From: an uncultured Collinsella sp.
GTDB lineage: Bacteria > Actinomycetota > Coriobacteriia > Coriobacteriales > Coriobacteriaceae
NCBI GenBank assembly: GCA_958403395.1
Contig: CATXXF010000009.1
Location: 1-55,905, forward strand
Direction of reading: 5' to 3'
Length of the DNA: 55,905 bases
Shown: positions 27,106 to 35,499 of the stretch, piece by piece
Numbering within the stretch: position 1 is the stretch's first letter
Layout of the letters: each line of letters starts with the position of its first letter
Program-made: the position numbers and the translations under genes
Notes under the pieces: generated by a model
The model's database searches: none
What the model was told of the DNA's origin: nothing
Seen by the model: the letters and a program-made list of their open reading frames with translations, nothing else

Positions 27106-29409
27106 TCACGGTCGCTGGCATCGCATCGCAAAGCCCTTTGCGGTCGGGCTGATGGTGATATCACCGTGTTCGATGGTGCATGCGAACGCACCGCCCGCTT
27201 CCTGAACGGCATCGATGCAGGCATCCGACGGATGACCGTATCGATTCCCCTTGCCGGCGCTCGCGAGGGAAAGCTCGGGTCTCAGGACGTCCAGCAACTC
27301 ACCATCGACTGAAACCTTGGAGCCGTGATGCCCAAGTTTAAGGACATCGATATCCCCCACCTCCTGCACGAATTCCCGTTCTTGGTCGAGCTCGGCATCA
27401 CCAGTGAGGAGCATACGCAGGCTCTTGCCTTCCTGAACATAAGAGAGTAGCAGGACAAGCGAGTCCTCATTTCCCTCGCCATCTACGGACTCGAACGGCC
27501 ACATCACGCGGGCACAAAATGAGCCGATGTCGACCGTATCCCCACGGCGCACCTGCCGATACTCAACGCCAGGTCGATTCAATACCTCGGCAGGAGCATC
27601 CTCCAACGCATCCGCCGCCACGGCAATCGTTCCGACCGAAAACTGTTCGAGCACGGCAGGTAGACCACCCCAGTGATCCTCATCCCAATGCGTCACAAAG
27701 ACGGCATCGATATGGTGCACGTTATTGCGAACCAACGCCGCTACCACGCGCTCATCGAGCCCGCAGTCGACGAGTGCTAATGCGTCGCCCTGGCGGATAA
27801 GAATCGCATCCGCCTGGCCCACATCGAGCACCGTCACCGAAGGCGGAGCGAATCGATCCCAGTAGACGTACGGAATCGCAGCCAAGAGCACCAGGCATGA
27901 AAGCCCCACTGCCATAGGACGTGCACGGGGACGCGGCCACCAGACCAACAGAACCGCCAGCAAACACGGCACTAGGTAAATCCACATGCTATCGGGCGGC
28001 ACACTCACAGATGCACCAGGCACGGCGGCAAACAGCTGCTCGAAGAACAGTGCGCAACGGGCGGCAACCATGGGCACAACGAGCGCCCAAATCCGCAACG
28101 GTTCCACGAGCGAAAAGGGAACCAGCACGATCGACACAACGAGCAGTACGCTCACCCCCGGACCGATGACTGCATTTGCCAGCGGAGCAATGAGCGAGAA
28201 CGTACCGAAGGCAGGAATGGTAATGGGAAGTGTTGCCAGTTGCGAGCACAGCGTGACGGAAAGTATGTTGGCAACGCCCGATGGCACACCCAGCTCACCC
28301 AAAGCGTAGGTCGCATAGGGACAAAAGCACAGAATGGCTAAGACGCTGGCACATGAAAGCTGAAAGCCCATCTCGAACAGCACCGTCGGCCGCAGTAGCA
28401 CAAAGATGGACATGGTTACGAAGAGTGCCGATGCGCCGTGCCGGCGACGCCCCGCGCCGTTTACGACAAGCGTCGCGAACACCATGCAGCACGCGCGCAC
28501 GGCCGAGGGAGACGCGCCCGTAAAGGCAGTGTAGCCCACAAGCGCCATCGCCAATATCGCCCGCTGAACACCACGTGAGCAGCGAGTCTTTTGCAATACA
28601 CCCTCGATTACAAATCCCACGATAGCCAAATGGCTGCCGGAGACGGCTATAAGATGCGCCGTTCCCGTCACCGAAAACCAGTCGCCCGCCGGCTGGGCGC
28701 GCAGTTCGGCCGAACGACCGCAGACGACACCGGCTATGAGTGCACGCGCCGGGTCGGTCGCAGGCGCGATGGACGCAAGCAGCCCATTTCGCAGCCGAAG
28801 CAGCGGTCCCGGAGAGCCCTCATCGGCCGACACAATCCGAACGACTTTAACCTTGCGCACCTCGCCTCGGAGCACGCGCGATCGTCCATACGCATCGTTC
28901 TCAAAACGTGAAACGCGACCGATAACACGCACGTGCGCCCCGACCTTGAGCTCGCGGTCGCACGATAGGCGAACCGTTGCCAAGTTCTTACCGTCCGCGC
29001 GTGCCTCGCAGGTATAGGAATACACGTCGTCGTTTATGGATGGATCGCCCTGCACGATAAACTCGAGGCCGCTTGCCGCTCGACCGTCGAGCGCCTTCGA
29101 GGCGCTGAGCGCACCCACAGCCCACCACGCCGAGACGACCGCTCCCGCCACGAGACCGACGGACGCGGCATACAACCACCGCTTCCAAGGGGCAAGCCGC
29201 GCACAAGATTGAGCCAGCACAACGAATACCGCCGCCGCAACGGGAATGACCCATAGCAGCCCGACCGCCGGCGCCCGCTCCCTCAGCAGCGCATCAGCGG
29301 CCACGTTGAGCACCAAGGCGCAGCTCATGCACATGCCGGCACACAAGGCCATCGTCCACGGAAGCAGGGGCCGCGGAGGCATCACACGCTCGCGCTCGGT
29401 CGCACTCAT
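27106..29409 (-). CDS. comEC: Competence DNA-transport channel ComEC/Rec2
   Basis: ComEC forms the inner-membrane pore for single-stranded DNA entry during natural transformation. The 767-residue protein has N-terminal membrane segments, a DUF4131/OB-like outer domain (about 110-220) and the central competence domain (SVTGTAHLIAVSGSHLAIVG). Further helices lead to a C-terminal metallo-beta-lactamase domain with HWDEDHWGG, TGDAELDQ and LKLGHHGS. All three canonical parts are present and the frame is intact. Its ATG overlaps the comEA stop as ATGA, which implies coupled translation. The organism therefore has at least part of a DNA-uptake apparatus. Confidence 0.96.
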   Translation of the reverse strand: MSATERERVMPPRPLLPWTMALCAGMCMSCALVLNVAADALLRERAPAVGLLWVIPVAAAVFVVLAQSCARLAPWKRWLYAASVGLVAGAVVSAWWAVGALSASKALDGRAASGLEFIVQGDPSINDDVYSYTCEARADGKNLATVRLSCDRELKVGAHVRVIGRVSRFENDAYGRSRVLRGEVRKVKVVRIVSADEGSPGPLLRLRNGLLASIAPATDPARALIAGVVCGRSAELRAQPAGDWFSVTGTAHLIAVSGSHLAIVGFVIEGVLQKTRCSRGVQRAILAMALVGYTAFTGASPSAVRACCMVFATLVVNGAGRRRHGASALFVTMSIFVLLRPTVLFEMGFQLSCASVLAILCFCPYATYALGELGVPSGVANILSVTLCSQLATLPITIPAFGTFSLIAPLANAVIGPGVSVLLVVSIVLVPFSLVEPLRIWALVVPMVAARCALFFEQLFAAVPGASVSVPPDSMWIYLVPCLLAVLLVWWPRPRARPMAVGLSCLVLLAAIPYVYWDRFAPPSVTVLDVGQADAILIRQGDALALVDCGLDERVVAALVRNNVHHIDAVFVTHWDEDHWGGLPAVLEQFSVGTIAVAADALEDAPAEVLNRPGVEYRQVRRGDTVDIGSFCARVMWPFESVDGEGNEDSLVLLLSYVQEGKSLRMLLTGDAELDQEREFVQEVGDIDVLKLGHHGSKVSVDGELLDVLRPELSLASAGKGNRYGHPSDACIDAVQEAGGAFACTIEHGDITISPTAKGFAMRCQRP

Positions 29410-30119
29410 ACGCAGATGCAATCTTTGATTTTGGCAAGCTTCTTCTCGCCGATTCCCGACACACGCATCAGATCGTCAACCGAGGCAAAAGCACCGTTCT
29501 TTGTCCGTTCATCGATAATCGACTGGGCCATGGAGGGACCGATGCCCGAGAGCGTCTGCAGCTCTGCCGCGCTTGCCGTATTGATGTTTACTAGGCCTGT
29601 TGCGCCACTCACGCCCGATGATGTGGAAGCCCCACCATCAACACCGACTTCCGCAATGGACGCCTGCTGCTCCCCTACCGTTGGAACATGGATTTTTTGT
29701 CCATCAGTGACCTTAGATGCCCGATTAAGCCCCGTAACGTCAGCCTCGGGCGCCAGCCCGCCGGCGGCATCGATCGCCTGGGATACCCGTGCCCCGTCTT
29801 TGAGCCTGTATACACCGGGCGACACAACGGCGCCATCGACATCGACATAGACCTCTGCCGCGGCAGAAGCCTTAGTCGAAGAGCCTTCGGATGTCTTTCC
29901 GCTCGAAGCATCGCCGGATCCCGGCTCCACTAACGAGCCCGTACCATCAGTGCGCTCAAACGACACACCGCCGGCACCGACGCCAAGGTTCGCCATCGCC
30001 AAGCCGCTCGCCATCGCAATGACGCCCAGCATCGCCACCACCACAGCCTTATGACCGAGCAGCTTGCCTGCCCAGCGGTCCATCTTTTTGACCCGTTCGT
30101 GTTGTTCGCGCTGCGCCAT
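29406..30119 (-). CDS. comEA: Competence DNA receptor ComEA
   Basis: ComEA is a membrane-anchored double-stranded-DNA-binding protein of the transformation apparatus. The 237-residue protein has one N-terminal transmembrane helix (about 25-45) and a Ser/Thr/Gly-rich stalk. An SLBB domain (VDVDGAVVSPGVYRL) follows, and a C-terminal helix-hairpin-helix pair (VNINTASAAELQTLSGIGPS ... VDDLMRVSGIGEKKL). The ATG at 30119 has GGGAGG upstream. It heads comEA-comEC-holA and is preceded by a TTTTGGT pair resembling the array upstream of recA. Confidence 0.95.
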   Translation of the reverse strand: MAQREQHERVKKMDRWAGKLLGHKAVVVAMLGVIAMASGLAMANLGVGAGGVSFERTDGTGSLVEPGSGDASSGKTSEGSSTKASAAAEVYVDVDGAVVSPGVYRLKDGARVSQAIDAAGGLAPEADVTGLNRASKVTDGQKIHVPTVGEQQASIAEVGVDGGASTSSGVSGATGLVNINTASAAELQTLSGIGPSMAQSIIDERTKNGAFASVDDLMRVSGIGEKKLAKIKDCICV

Positions 30120-30176
30120 AGCAAAACCTCCCAACAACATCGTGTCAGGAAAAGAGCCCTGCAACAGCCATGCTTC

Positions 30177-30188
30177 AAAACCGGTTTT
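30177..30188. promoter_or_regulatory. Perfect palindrome in the comEA leader
   Basis: AAAACCGGTTTT is a 12-bp perfect palindrome about 60 bases upstream of comEA. It lies just downstream of a TTGACC string that could serve as a -35; no good -10 follows. It may be an operator. Confidence 0.4.
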
Positions 30189-30197
30189 CGCGGTCAA

Positions 30198-30214
30198 ACC
30201 AAAAGCTGACCAAA
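30198..30214 (-). promoter_or_regulatory. TTTTGGT pair upstream of comEA, like the recA array
   Basis: On the minus strand two TTTTGGT copies stand 11 bases apart, joined by CAGC, directly upstream of TTGACC. Upstream of recA the same TTTGGTCAG-NN-TTTGGT arrangement occurs with the same spacing, and TTTGTG plus a CAAG string precede both. This is a candidate shared regulatory module. Confidence 0.55.
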
Positions 30215-30292
30215 ACCTTGCACAAATCTGCCCATTTATTCAGGCACACGTCAGCAAATGAACACTTAGCCGCAAAATGCCCAGATAGCAAA

Positions 30293-30322
30293 AGACCGAC
30301 GATGCAAGAGCATCGTCGGTCT
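30293..30322 (-). terminator. Terminator of the mihF-gmk-rpoZ-thiI operon
   Basis: AGACCGACGATGC and GCATCGTCGGTCT form a perfect 13-bp stem with a 4-base loop, followed on the minus strand by TTTTGC. It lies 11 bases after the thiI stop. Confidence 0.93.
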
Positions 30323-30332
30323 ATGCACAAAT

Positions 30333-31577
30333 TTACTCGTGATCTTGGTAAATCTCACGCGGAGCAAGCTCCGAATGTTTGCGTTTTAAGGTCTTAGGGG
30401 CCTTATACGTGTTGCTTTCGAAGTCGATGTACTCGGTCTGCTTGAGTAGGCGCTCGATCATCTCCTCGTGATCGAACAACTCCCAGGCCTCATGCACGGC
30501 ATCGAGTTTAGCGTGCGTCTCGGGACGACGCGGCATAAACAACGTGCAGCAGTCGGGAGCGGCCTCAGTCGAGATATCGAACGTACCAATCTCCTCGGCG
30601 CGCGCGATAATCTCCTGCTTGTCCGAACCGATGAGCGGACGGAACACGGGAATCTTCACGGCCTCGTTAACGGCCATGATATTCTCAAGCGTTTGGGAGG
30701 CAACCTGTCCAAGCGATTCGCCCGTCACGATGGCCTTGGCGCCCTCGATGTGTGCAATGCACTCGGCAACCGAATACATAATGCGGCGATACATGATCAC
30801 GCGCAGGTTGCTGGGACAGGTGACCGAAATCTCACGCTGGCAGTCGCCAAACGGCACCACGTACAGGCGGCCGATCTGGACACCCGGCTCAAGCGAACGA
30901 ATGATGTCCTGCACCAAATACTCGCTCGTGTCGGGCGTCTGCGGACGACCTGAGAAATGTACCGGCACGCACACCGCGCCGCGACGCGCGAGCATCCAGG
31001 TTGCCACCGGAGAATCAATACCCGACGACAGCAGCGTTACGACCTTGCCGGCAGAACCCACCGGCAGACCGCCCACGCCGCGCTCGGAGCGCGCGTACAC
31101 ATAAACGCTACCCTGGACCACCAGTACGTGCACCATCGCATCGGGGTCGTGCATTTGAACCTTTTTATCGGGGAAGGCCTCGCACAGCACCTCGCCCACC
31201 TGACGATTGATGTCAATCGAGGTGAGCTCATAATCGGTATTGGAGCGCTTGGCGTGCACCTTAAACGAATCGAAGGAACCAAACTCGCGCAGCGCCTTCA
31301 CGGCAGCGGCGCAGTACTCCTGCGGGTCGCGGTTGGTGTGATACGCCAAAGACACACGAGCAACGCCGGGAACAGTGCGAATGACACGCGCCGCCTCGTC
31401 GGCCTGATGCTCGTTAAAGGTCACGAGGATATAACCGGAAATTCGAGACACGGCATTCACGGAAAAGGCGGCCAAGGCCGCCTTGATGTTATCCATGAGG
31501 ATATGCTCAAAATGTGCGCGGTTCTTACCCTTCAGTCCAACCTCGTGATAGTGGACCAGGCAGACGCGAGCCGCCAT
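30333..31577 (-). CDS. thiI: tRNA 4-thiouridine synthetase ThiI
   Basis: ThiI adenylates and thiolates uridine 8 of tRNA and may also serve thiazole synthesis. The 414-residue protein has an N-terminal ferredoxin-like/THUMP region and a PP-loop domain with SSGIDSP at 184-190. The usual motif reads SGGIDSP, so the first glycine is a serine here. A DCCTLFMPRRPETHAK segment carries the conserved cysteine. The rhodanese domain of the enterobacterial enzyme is absent, as in Bacillus-type ThiI. The ATG abuts the rpoZ stop. Confidence 0.93.
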   Translation of the reverse strand: MAARVCLVHYHEVGLKGKNRAHFEHILMDNIKAALAAFSVNAVSRISGYILVTFNEHQADEAARVIRTVPGVARVSLAYHTNRDPQEYCAAAVKALREFGSFDSFKVHAKRSNTDYELTSIDINRQVGEVLCEAFPDKKVQMHDPDAMVHVLVVQGSVYVYARSERGVGGLPVGSAGKVVTLLSSGIDSPVATWMLARRGAVCVPVHFSGRPQTPDTSEYLVQDIIRSLEPGVQIGRLYVVPFGDCQREISVTCPSNLRVIMYRRIMYSVAECIAHIEGAKAIVTGESLGQVASQTLENIMAVNEAVKIPVFRPLIGSDKQEIIARAEEIGTFDISTEAAPDCCTLFMPRRPETHAKLDAVHEAWELFDHEEMIERLLKQTEYIDFESNTYKAPKTLKRKHSELAPREIYQDHE

Positions 31578-31859
31578 TTAGGCTTCAGCAACCTTGTGGC
31601 CGAGCGCCTTCTCGTAACGGGCCTCGTCGTAAGAGATGTCGCCGTCGACAATCTCGTCCATAGCCATCGAGATGGTGTCGGCACCGGAAAGCCCGATGGT
31701 GATGTCATCGACATCCTGGACGGCAAGCACGCGGTTGTGCTGGCCACGCAGCATGCTATTGATGTCGCAGGCGCGCTTGGAGGCAAGCGAAGCGAGCAGG
31801 AAGCGGTTGTGATCGGTCTTCTCCAGAAGATCGTCAATGCAAGGCTTTACAACGGACAC
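31578..31859 (-). CDS. rpoZ: DNA-directed RNA polymerase omega subunit
   Basis: Omega wraps the C-terminal part of the beta' subunit and helps RNA polymerase assembly. The 93-residue protein has a PCIDDLLEKTDHNRFLLASLASKRACDI core that fits the family; the rest is divergent. The start is GTG. Its position between gmk and thiI supports the call, because gmk-rpoZ is a strongly conserved pair. Confidence 0.88.
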   Translation of the reverse strand: MSVVKPCIDDLLEKTDHNRFLLASLASKRACDINSMLRGQHNRVLAVQDVDDITIGLSGADTISMAMDEIVDGDISYDEARYEKALGHKVAEA

Positions 31860-31864
31860 GGACC

Positions 31865-32434
31865 TCAGATCCTTTCATGCATATCGAGAACGCGAACGAG
31901 CTCATCGGTCGCGCGGTCGAGATCGTCATTTACCACGACGTCGTCGTAGCGGTCGGCAAGGGCAAGCTCATCGGCGGCGTTTGCCATACGCAGCTCAATC
32001 GTCTCGGGCGTCTCGGTACCGCGACCGACTAGACGCTCGCGGAGCACCTCAAGCGAAGGCGGCTTGATAAAGATCAGCACGGCCTCGGGGAAACGCTCCT
32101 TCACCTGCAGGGCGCCCTGGACATCGATCTCCAAAATCAGAGAAGCGCCCGAGGCGAGCTTGGATGTGACCTCGCTCACCAACGTGCCGTAGCAGTTACC
32201 GTGGACCTCGGCCCACTCAACAAACTCGCCGTTTGCCACGCGGCGGTCGAACTCCTCGCGCGTCAGAAAAAAGTAGTTGACGCCGTCGACCTCACCTTTG
32301 CGTGGTGCTCGCGTGGTAGCCGAAACCGTCAGGCCCAGGTTCGAGCGGCGCTCGCGCACACGAGTGACGAGCGTACCCTTCCCTGCGCCTGACGGTCCAG
32401 AAATCACAAAGAGCTTGGAATCCTGAGCGCTCAC
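31865..32434 (-). CDS. gmk: Guanylate kinase
   Basis: Guanylate kinase phosphorylates GMP to GDP. The 189-residue protein has the P-loop SGPSGAGKGTL and the GMP-binding signature TRAPRKGEVDGVNYFFL. It then shows EWAEVHGNCYGT and ILEIDVQGALQVKERFPEAVLIFIKPPS. The start is GTG, directly following the mihF stop (TAAGTG). It belongs to the mihF-gmk-rpoZ-thiI operon. Confidence 0.97.
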   Translation of the reverse strand: MSAQDSKLFVISGPSGAGKGTLVTRVRERRSNLGLTVSATTRAPRKGEVDGVNYFFLTREEFDRRVANGEFVEWAEVHGNCYGTLVSEVTSKLASGASLILEIDVQGALQVKERFPEAVLIFIKPPSLEVLRERLVGRGTETPETIELRMANAADELALADRYDDVVVNDDLDRATDELVRVLDMHERI

Positions 32435-32743
32435 TTATTTGGTCAGCTGCTCGAGGAGCTGCTCGCGCTGACGGACGCCGAGGCCCTGGACGCGACGGGT
32501 AGCGGAGATACCGAGCTCCTCCATGATCTTGGCGGCCTTGGCCTTGCCATAACCAGGGAGAGACTCGATGAGGGTGGAAACCTTCATGCGGGAAGCGATG
32601 GGGTCATCGGAGTTGAGCACGGACTCGAGGGACTTCTCGCCCTTCTTGATCTGCTCGCGAAGCTCAGCGCGGGCGTGACGTGCGGCAGCAGCCTTCTCAA
32701 GAGCCTGCTTACGCTGCTCATCGGTAAGCTGAGGGAGTGCCAT
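32435..32743 (-). CDS. mihF: Actinobacterial integration host factor (mIHF)
   Basis: mIHF is a small actinobacterial nucleoid-associated protein, unrelated in fold to proteobacterial IHF, that bends DNA through a helix-two-turns-helix motif. The 102-residue protein has a basic helical N-terminus (QRKQALEKAAAARHARAELREQIK). The typical core is SRMKVSTLIESLPGYGKAKAAKIMEELGI, ending in GVRQREQLLEQL. The ATG at 32743 has GGAGG five bases upstream. Location before gmk is the standard actinobacterial order and is a strong indicator of the phylum. Confidence 0.95.
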   Translation of the reverse strand: MALPQLTDEQRKQALEKAAAARHARAELREQIKKGEKSLESVLNSDDPIASRMKVSTLIESLPGYGKAKAAKIMEELGISATRRVQGLGVRQREQLLEQLTK

Positions 32744-32784
32744 TCGTACCTCCAAATAGTTGGGTTATATCTGATTCAATAATT

Positions 32785-32816
32785 GGCATTTTAGCACGTA
32801 GAACGTACAAAATGCC
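32785..32816. promoter_or_regulatory. Inverted repeat over the mihF promoter
   Basis: GGCATTTT (32785-32792) and AAAATGCC (32809-32816) are perfect 8-bp arms around a 16-bp centre containing two ACGT copies. The minus-strand extended -10 TGCTAAAAT lies inside it. It is a candidate operator for mihF or the whole mihF-thiI operon. Confidence 0.5.
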
Positions 32817-32879
32817 CAATCGCGGCTCCATAGGTTAGACGATACCCGCAAAAAGTGCAATATACTGCGCCCAAAGTTA

Positions 32880-32937
32880 AGCCCCTGGCCTGCGATTCCA
32901 CACAAAGGATGGGAAAGTTTACGCAGGCACAGGGGCT
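32880..32937. terminator. Long stem-loop between pyrF and mihF (bidirectional terminator or small RNA)
   Basis: AGCCCCTG/CAGGGGCT and GCCTGCG/CGCAGGC form a 15-bp stem with one bulged base and a 27-nt loop. It lies about 45 bases after the pyrF stop, so it probably ends the pyr operon. The T-run is better on the plus strand (ATTTTGTG), where a -10-like TATACT (32861-32866) stands just upstream. A separate plus-strand small RNA of about 70 nt is therefore also possible. Confidence 0.6.
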
Positions 32938-32982
32938 ATTTTGTGCTAATGAGACCCAAAAGTGGTGACTTAGGGGAATCTT

Positions 32983-33699
32983 TTACGCGACGTTTTCGAC
33001 CAGCTCGGCGACGATGGCGTCAAAGGCGGCAACCGGATCGTCGGCACCGGTGATGGGACGGCCCACCACAATGTGGCTTGCGCCACGCTCGATAGCCTGA
33101 GAAGGCGTCGCCACGCGGGACTGGTCACCAAGGGCGGCACCCACCGGACGCACACCCGGAGTCACGATCAGGGCATCAGGACCCAGCAGCTCACGCATGT
33201 CGTGAGCCTCCATCGGCGAGCACACGATGCCATCGATGCCGTTGGCCTGAGCGAGCTTTGCCAGGCGGGCGGCCTCCTCGGCCACGGGCGACTCGACGCC
33301 GATCTCGCTCAAGGCATCCTGATTCATGCTCGTGAGCACGGTGATGGCGACGAGCTTGGCGCGGTCCTCGCGCGCCTCCTCGGCACCCTCGCGGCAGGCA
33401 GCGAGCATGGCGCCCGAACCCAAGCCGTGAACCGAAAGCAGGTCGGCACCGGCAAGTGAAGCCGAGCGGGCGGCACCGCGAACCTGATGCGGAATATCAT
33501 GGAACTTGAGGTCAAGGAAGACCTTAAAGCCCAGGTCCTTGAACGTCTTGACGATCTCAGGACCCTCGGCGTAATAGAGCGTCATGCCAACCTTGAGCCA
33601 GGCGGCATGGCCAGAAAGCTCGTGGGCAAGCTCGAGCGCACGCTCACGATCGCAGTCGAGAGCGACGATAACGCGGTCGCGGGCATCGGTCTCTAGCAT
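32983..33699 (-). CDS. pyrF: Orotidine 5'-phosphate decarboxylase
   Basis: PyrF makes UMP from OMP, the last step of de novo pyrimidine synthesis. The 238-residue protein shows VIVALDCDRERAL, KVGMTLYYAEGP, the catalytic FLDLKFHDIPHQV (K, D, K-equivalent residues) and TPGVRPVGAALGDQSRVATP. The ATG at 33699 overlaps the end of pyrD by 7 bases. It is the last pyr operon gene and is followed by a large stem-loop. Confidence 0.96.
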   Translation of the reverse strand: MLETDARDRVIVALDCDRERALELAHELSGHAAWLKVGMTLYYAEGPEIVKTFKDLGFKVFLDLKFHDIPHQVRGAARSASLAGADLLSVHGLGSGAMLAACREGAEEAREDRAKLVAITVLTSMNQDALSEIGVESPVAEEAARLAKLAQANGIDGIVCSPMEAHDMRELLGPDALIVTPGVRPVGAALGDQSRVATPSQAIERGASHIVVGRPITGADDPVAAFDAIVAELVENVA

Positions 33700-34616
33700 T
33701 CGAAAGCACCTACCAGTTCGTTGATGTCCTTCACGCCCTGGGACTCCGCCCAGGCCTCGAGCTCGTGCGCGATCTTGAGCGAAGCGCACGGATCGACGAA
33801 GTTGGCCATGCCGACCGACACGCAGGTGGCGCCAGCCAGGATAAACTCGGCCGCATCTTCGCCCGTCATGACACCGCCGACACCGTTGATGGGGATATCG
33901 ACGGCCTGAGCGACCTCCCAGACCATGCGAACGGCGATGTGGTGGCACAGCGGGCCCGAAAGGCCGCCCTTGGGCTTGGCCACACGGGACTTGCGGGTAT
34001 GGACGTCGATGGCCATGCCCTGGATGGAGTTAATGACCGAAAGGCCGTCGGCGCCGGCGGCCTCGAGAGCCTTGGCAATCTCGGCAACGTTAACCGGAGC
34101 CATCTTTACGAACAGCGGCTTATCGGTCACCTTACGGCAGGCAGCCATAACGGCAGAGGCGCCCTCGGGCGAGGAGCCCATGGCGGCACCGCCGGCGGCA
34201 ATATTGGGGCAGCTGACGTTGATCTCGTAGCCGGCAGCCCAGGGGCACAGCTCGACATACATCTCGAGCGCGCGGACAAACTCGTCAACGGAGTGGCCGG
34301 CAACCTGACAGATGACCTGGCAGCCGTCCTTGGACAGCTGTTGGAGCCACGGACCGGACTCGCGAGCAAAGGCGGCCACGCCGGGGTTCTGAAGGCCCAC
34401 GGAGTTGATCATACCGCCGGGGATCTCGGCCATGCGGGGCGCGGGGTTGCCGGGCCAGGGCTCGGCTGCGCAACCCTTGGTGGTGATGGCGCCCAGCTGG
34501 GAAACATCAAAGAAGTTCTGGAACTGCCAACCGTAGCCAAAGGTACCGGCTGCGGTGTTGATGGGGTTCTGCATCTTGACGCCGCCGAAATCGACGGCCA
34601 TGTTCACGGTACCCAC
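33693..34616 (-). CDS. pyrD: Dihydroorotate dehydrogenase B, catalytic subunit
   Basis: Class 1B PyrD oxidises dihydroorotate with FMN and passes electrons to PyrK and NAD. The 307-residue protein has INTAAGTFGYG, MINSVGLQNPGV, the active-site cysteine region INVSCPN and VKMAPV. GGVMTGEDAAEFILAG binds FMN. The chosen start is the GTG at 34616 that overlaps the pyrK stop; an ATG at 34601 is the alternative. The adjacent pyrK confirms the 1B type. Confidence 0.95.
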   Translation of the reverse strand: MGTVNMAVDFGGVKMQNPINTAAGTFGYGWQFQNFFDVSQLGAITTKGCAAEPWPGNPAPRMAEIPGGMINSVGLQNPGVAAFARESGPWLQQLSKDGCQVICQVAGHSVDEFVRALEMYVELCPWAAGYEINVSCPNIAAGGAAMGSSPEGASAVMAACRKVTDKPLFVKMAPVNVAEIAKALEAAGADGLSVINSIQGMAIDVHTRKSRVAKPKGGLSGPLCHHIAVRMVWEVAQAVDIPINGVGGVMTGEDAAEFILAGATCVSVGMANFVDPCASLKIAHELEAWAESQGVKDINELVGAFEC

Positions 34617-35407
34617 TAGAAGACCACCACCTTGGAAGCATCGAACACGGGGCCGCACATGCAAGCACCCTTCATACCGTCGACCGTCTCGACATTGCAG
34701 GTGTTGCAGGCGCCAAAGCCACAGCTCATCATGCGCTCAAGCGACACCTCGCAGTACGCACCGGCCTCAGCGGCAGCGGCGGCGACTTTCTTCATCATGA
34801 CGGCGGGACCGCAGCTGGCGACGTAGCCGTAGCCGCCCTCGCCGAGCAGCTCGGCGGCAGGATCGGTGCAAAAACCGTGCGTGCCGAGCGAACCGTCGTC
34901 GGTGCAAACGTTGACCGTGTCGCACAGGGCGCGGAACTCATCGATGCCCACGGCCTTGGACGCGGTGCCAAAGCCCAGGCACACGTCGACGGCCACACCC
35001 TGCTCGGCAAGCTTGTCGGCAAGGCACAGCACGGGCGGAACACCGATGCCGCCCGCCACGAGCAGCGCCTTCCTGGTGCCCTCGGGTACCATCCAGCCAC
35101 GGCCGCCGGGGCCCAACAGGTTAGAGGTGGAGCCAGGGCCCATCTGGGACAAACGACGGGTATCGTCGCCCACGACGGCATACCACAGCTCGACGGTGCC
35201 GGCCTCGGCGTCGGCGCGGTGGTAGCTCAGGGGCACGCGAAGCAGCGAGGACGCATCGCCGGGTACGGCGATGTTCACAAACTGACCGGGCTTGAGCGCA
35301 CTTGCAAGCTTGGGGGCCGAGATGACGAGCGAGAAGATGCCGTCGGCAATCTCCCGGTTCGAGACGACCTCGAAGTCGTGCATGCGTGCAGTGGAAGGTG
35401 TGGGCAT
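34616..35407 (-). CDS. pyrK: Dihydroorotate dehydrogenase B, electron-transfer subunit
   Basis: PyrK carries FAD and a [2Fe-2S] cluster and links PyrD to NAD. The 263-residue protein has an FAD-binding beta barrel (GQFVNIAVPG, SLLRVPLSYHRAD) and an NAD-binding GGIGVPPVLCLADKL. The C-terminal cluster motif is CGFGACNTC followed by CMCGP. The ATG at 35407 has GGAGCG upstream. It lies between pyrC and pyrD; the 92-base gap before it is the longest inside the operon. Confidence 0.95.
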   Translation of the reverse strand: MPTPSTARMHDFEVVSNREIADGIFSLVISAPKLASALKPGQFVNIAVPGDASSLLRVPLSYHRADAEAGTVELWYAVVGDDTRRLSQMGPGSTSNLLGPGGRGWMVPEGTRKALLVAGGIGVPPVLCLADKLAEQGVAVDVCLGFGTASKAVGIDEFRALCDTVNVCTDDGSLGTHGFCTDPAAELLGEGGYGYVASCGPAVMMKKVAAAAAEAGAYCEVSLERMMSCGFGACNTCNVETVDGMKGACMCGPVFDASKVVVF

Positions 35408-35499
35408 AGACGCTCCAATCCCCCATGCGGTTGCATGGTCCAAACGAATAGAAAGCGCGGCACCGCAAGGGCGCCGCGCACAAAAGCGATAAGGCTATG

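Noticed and set aside
32880..32937. Stem-loop as SRP RNA, 6S RNA or a tRNA
   Set aside because: It is too short for 6S, lacks the SRP GGAA-loop core and has no cloverleaf or T-arm.
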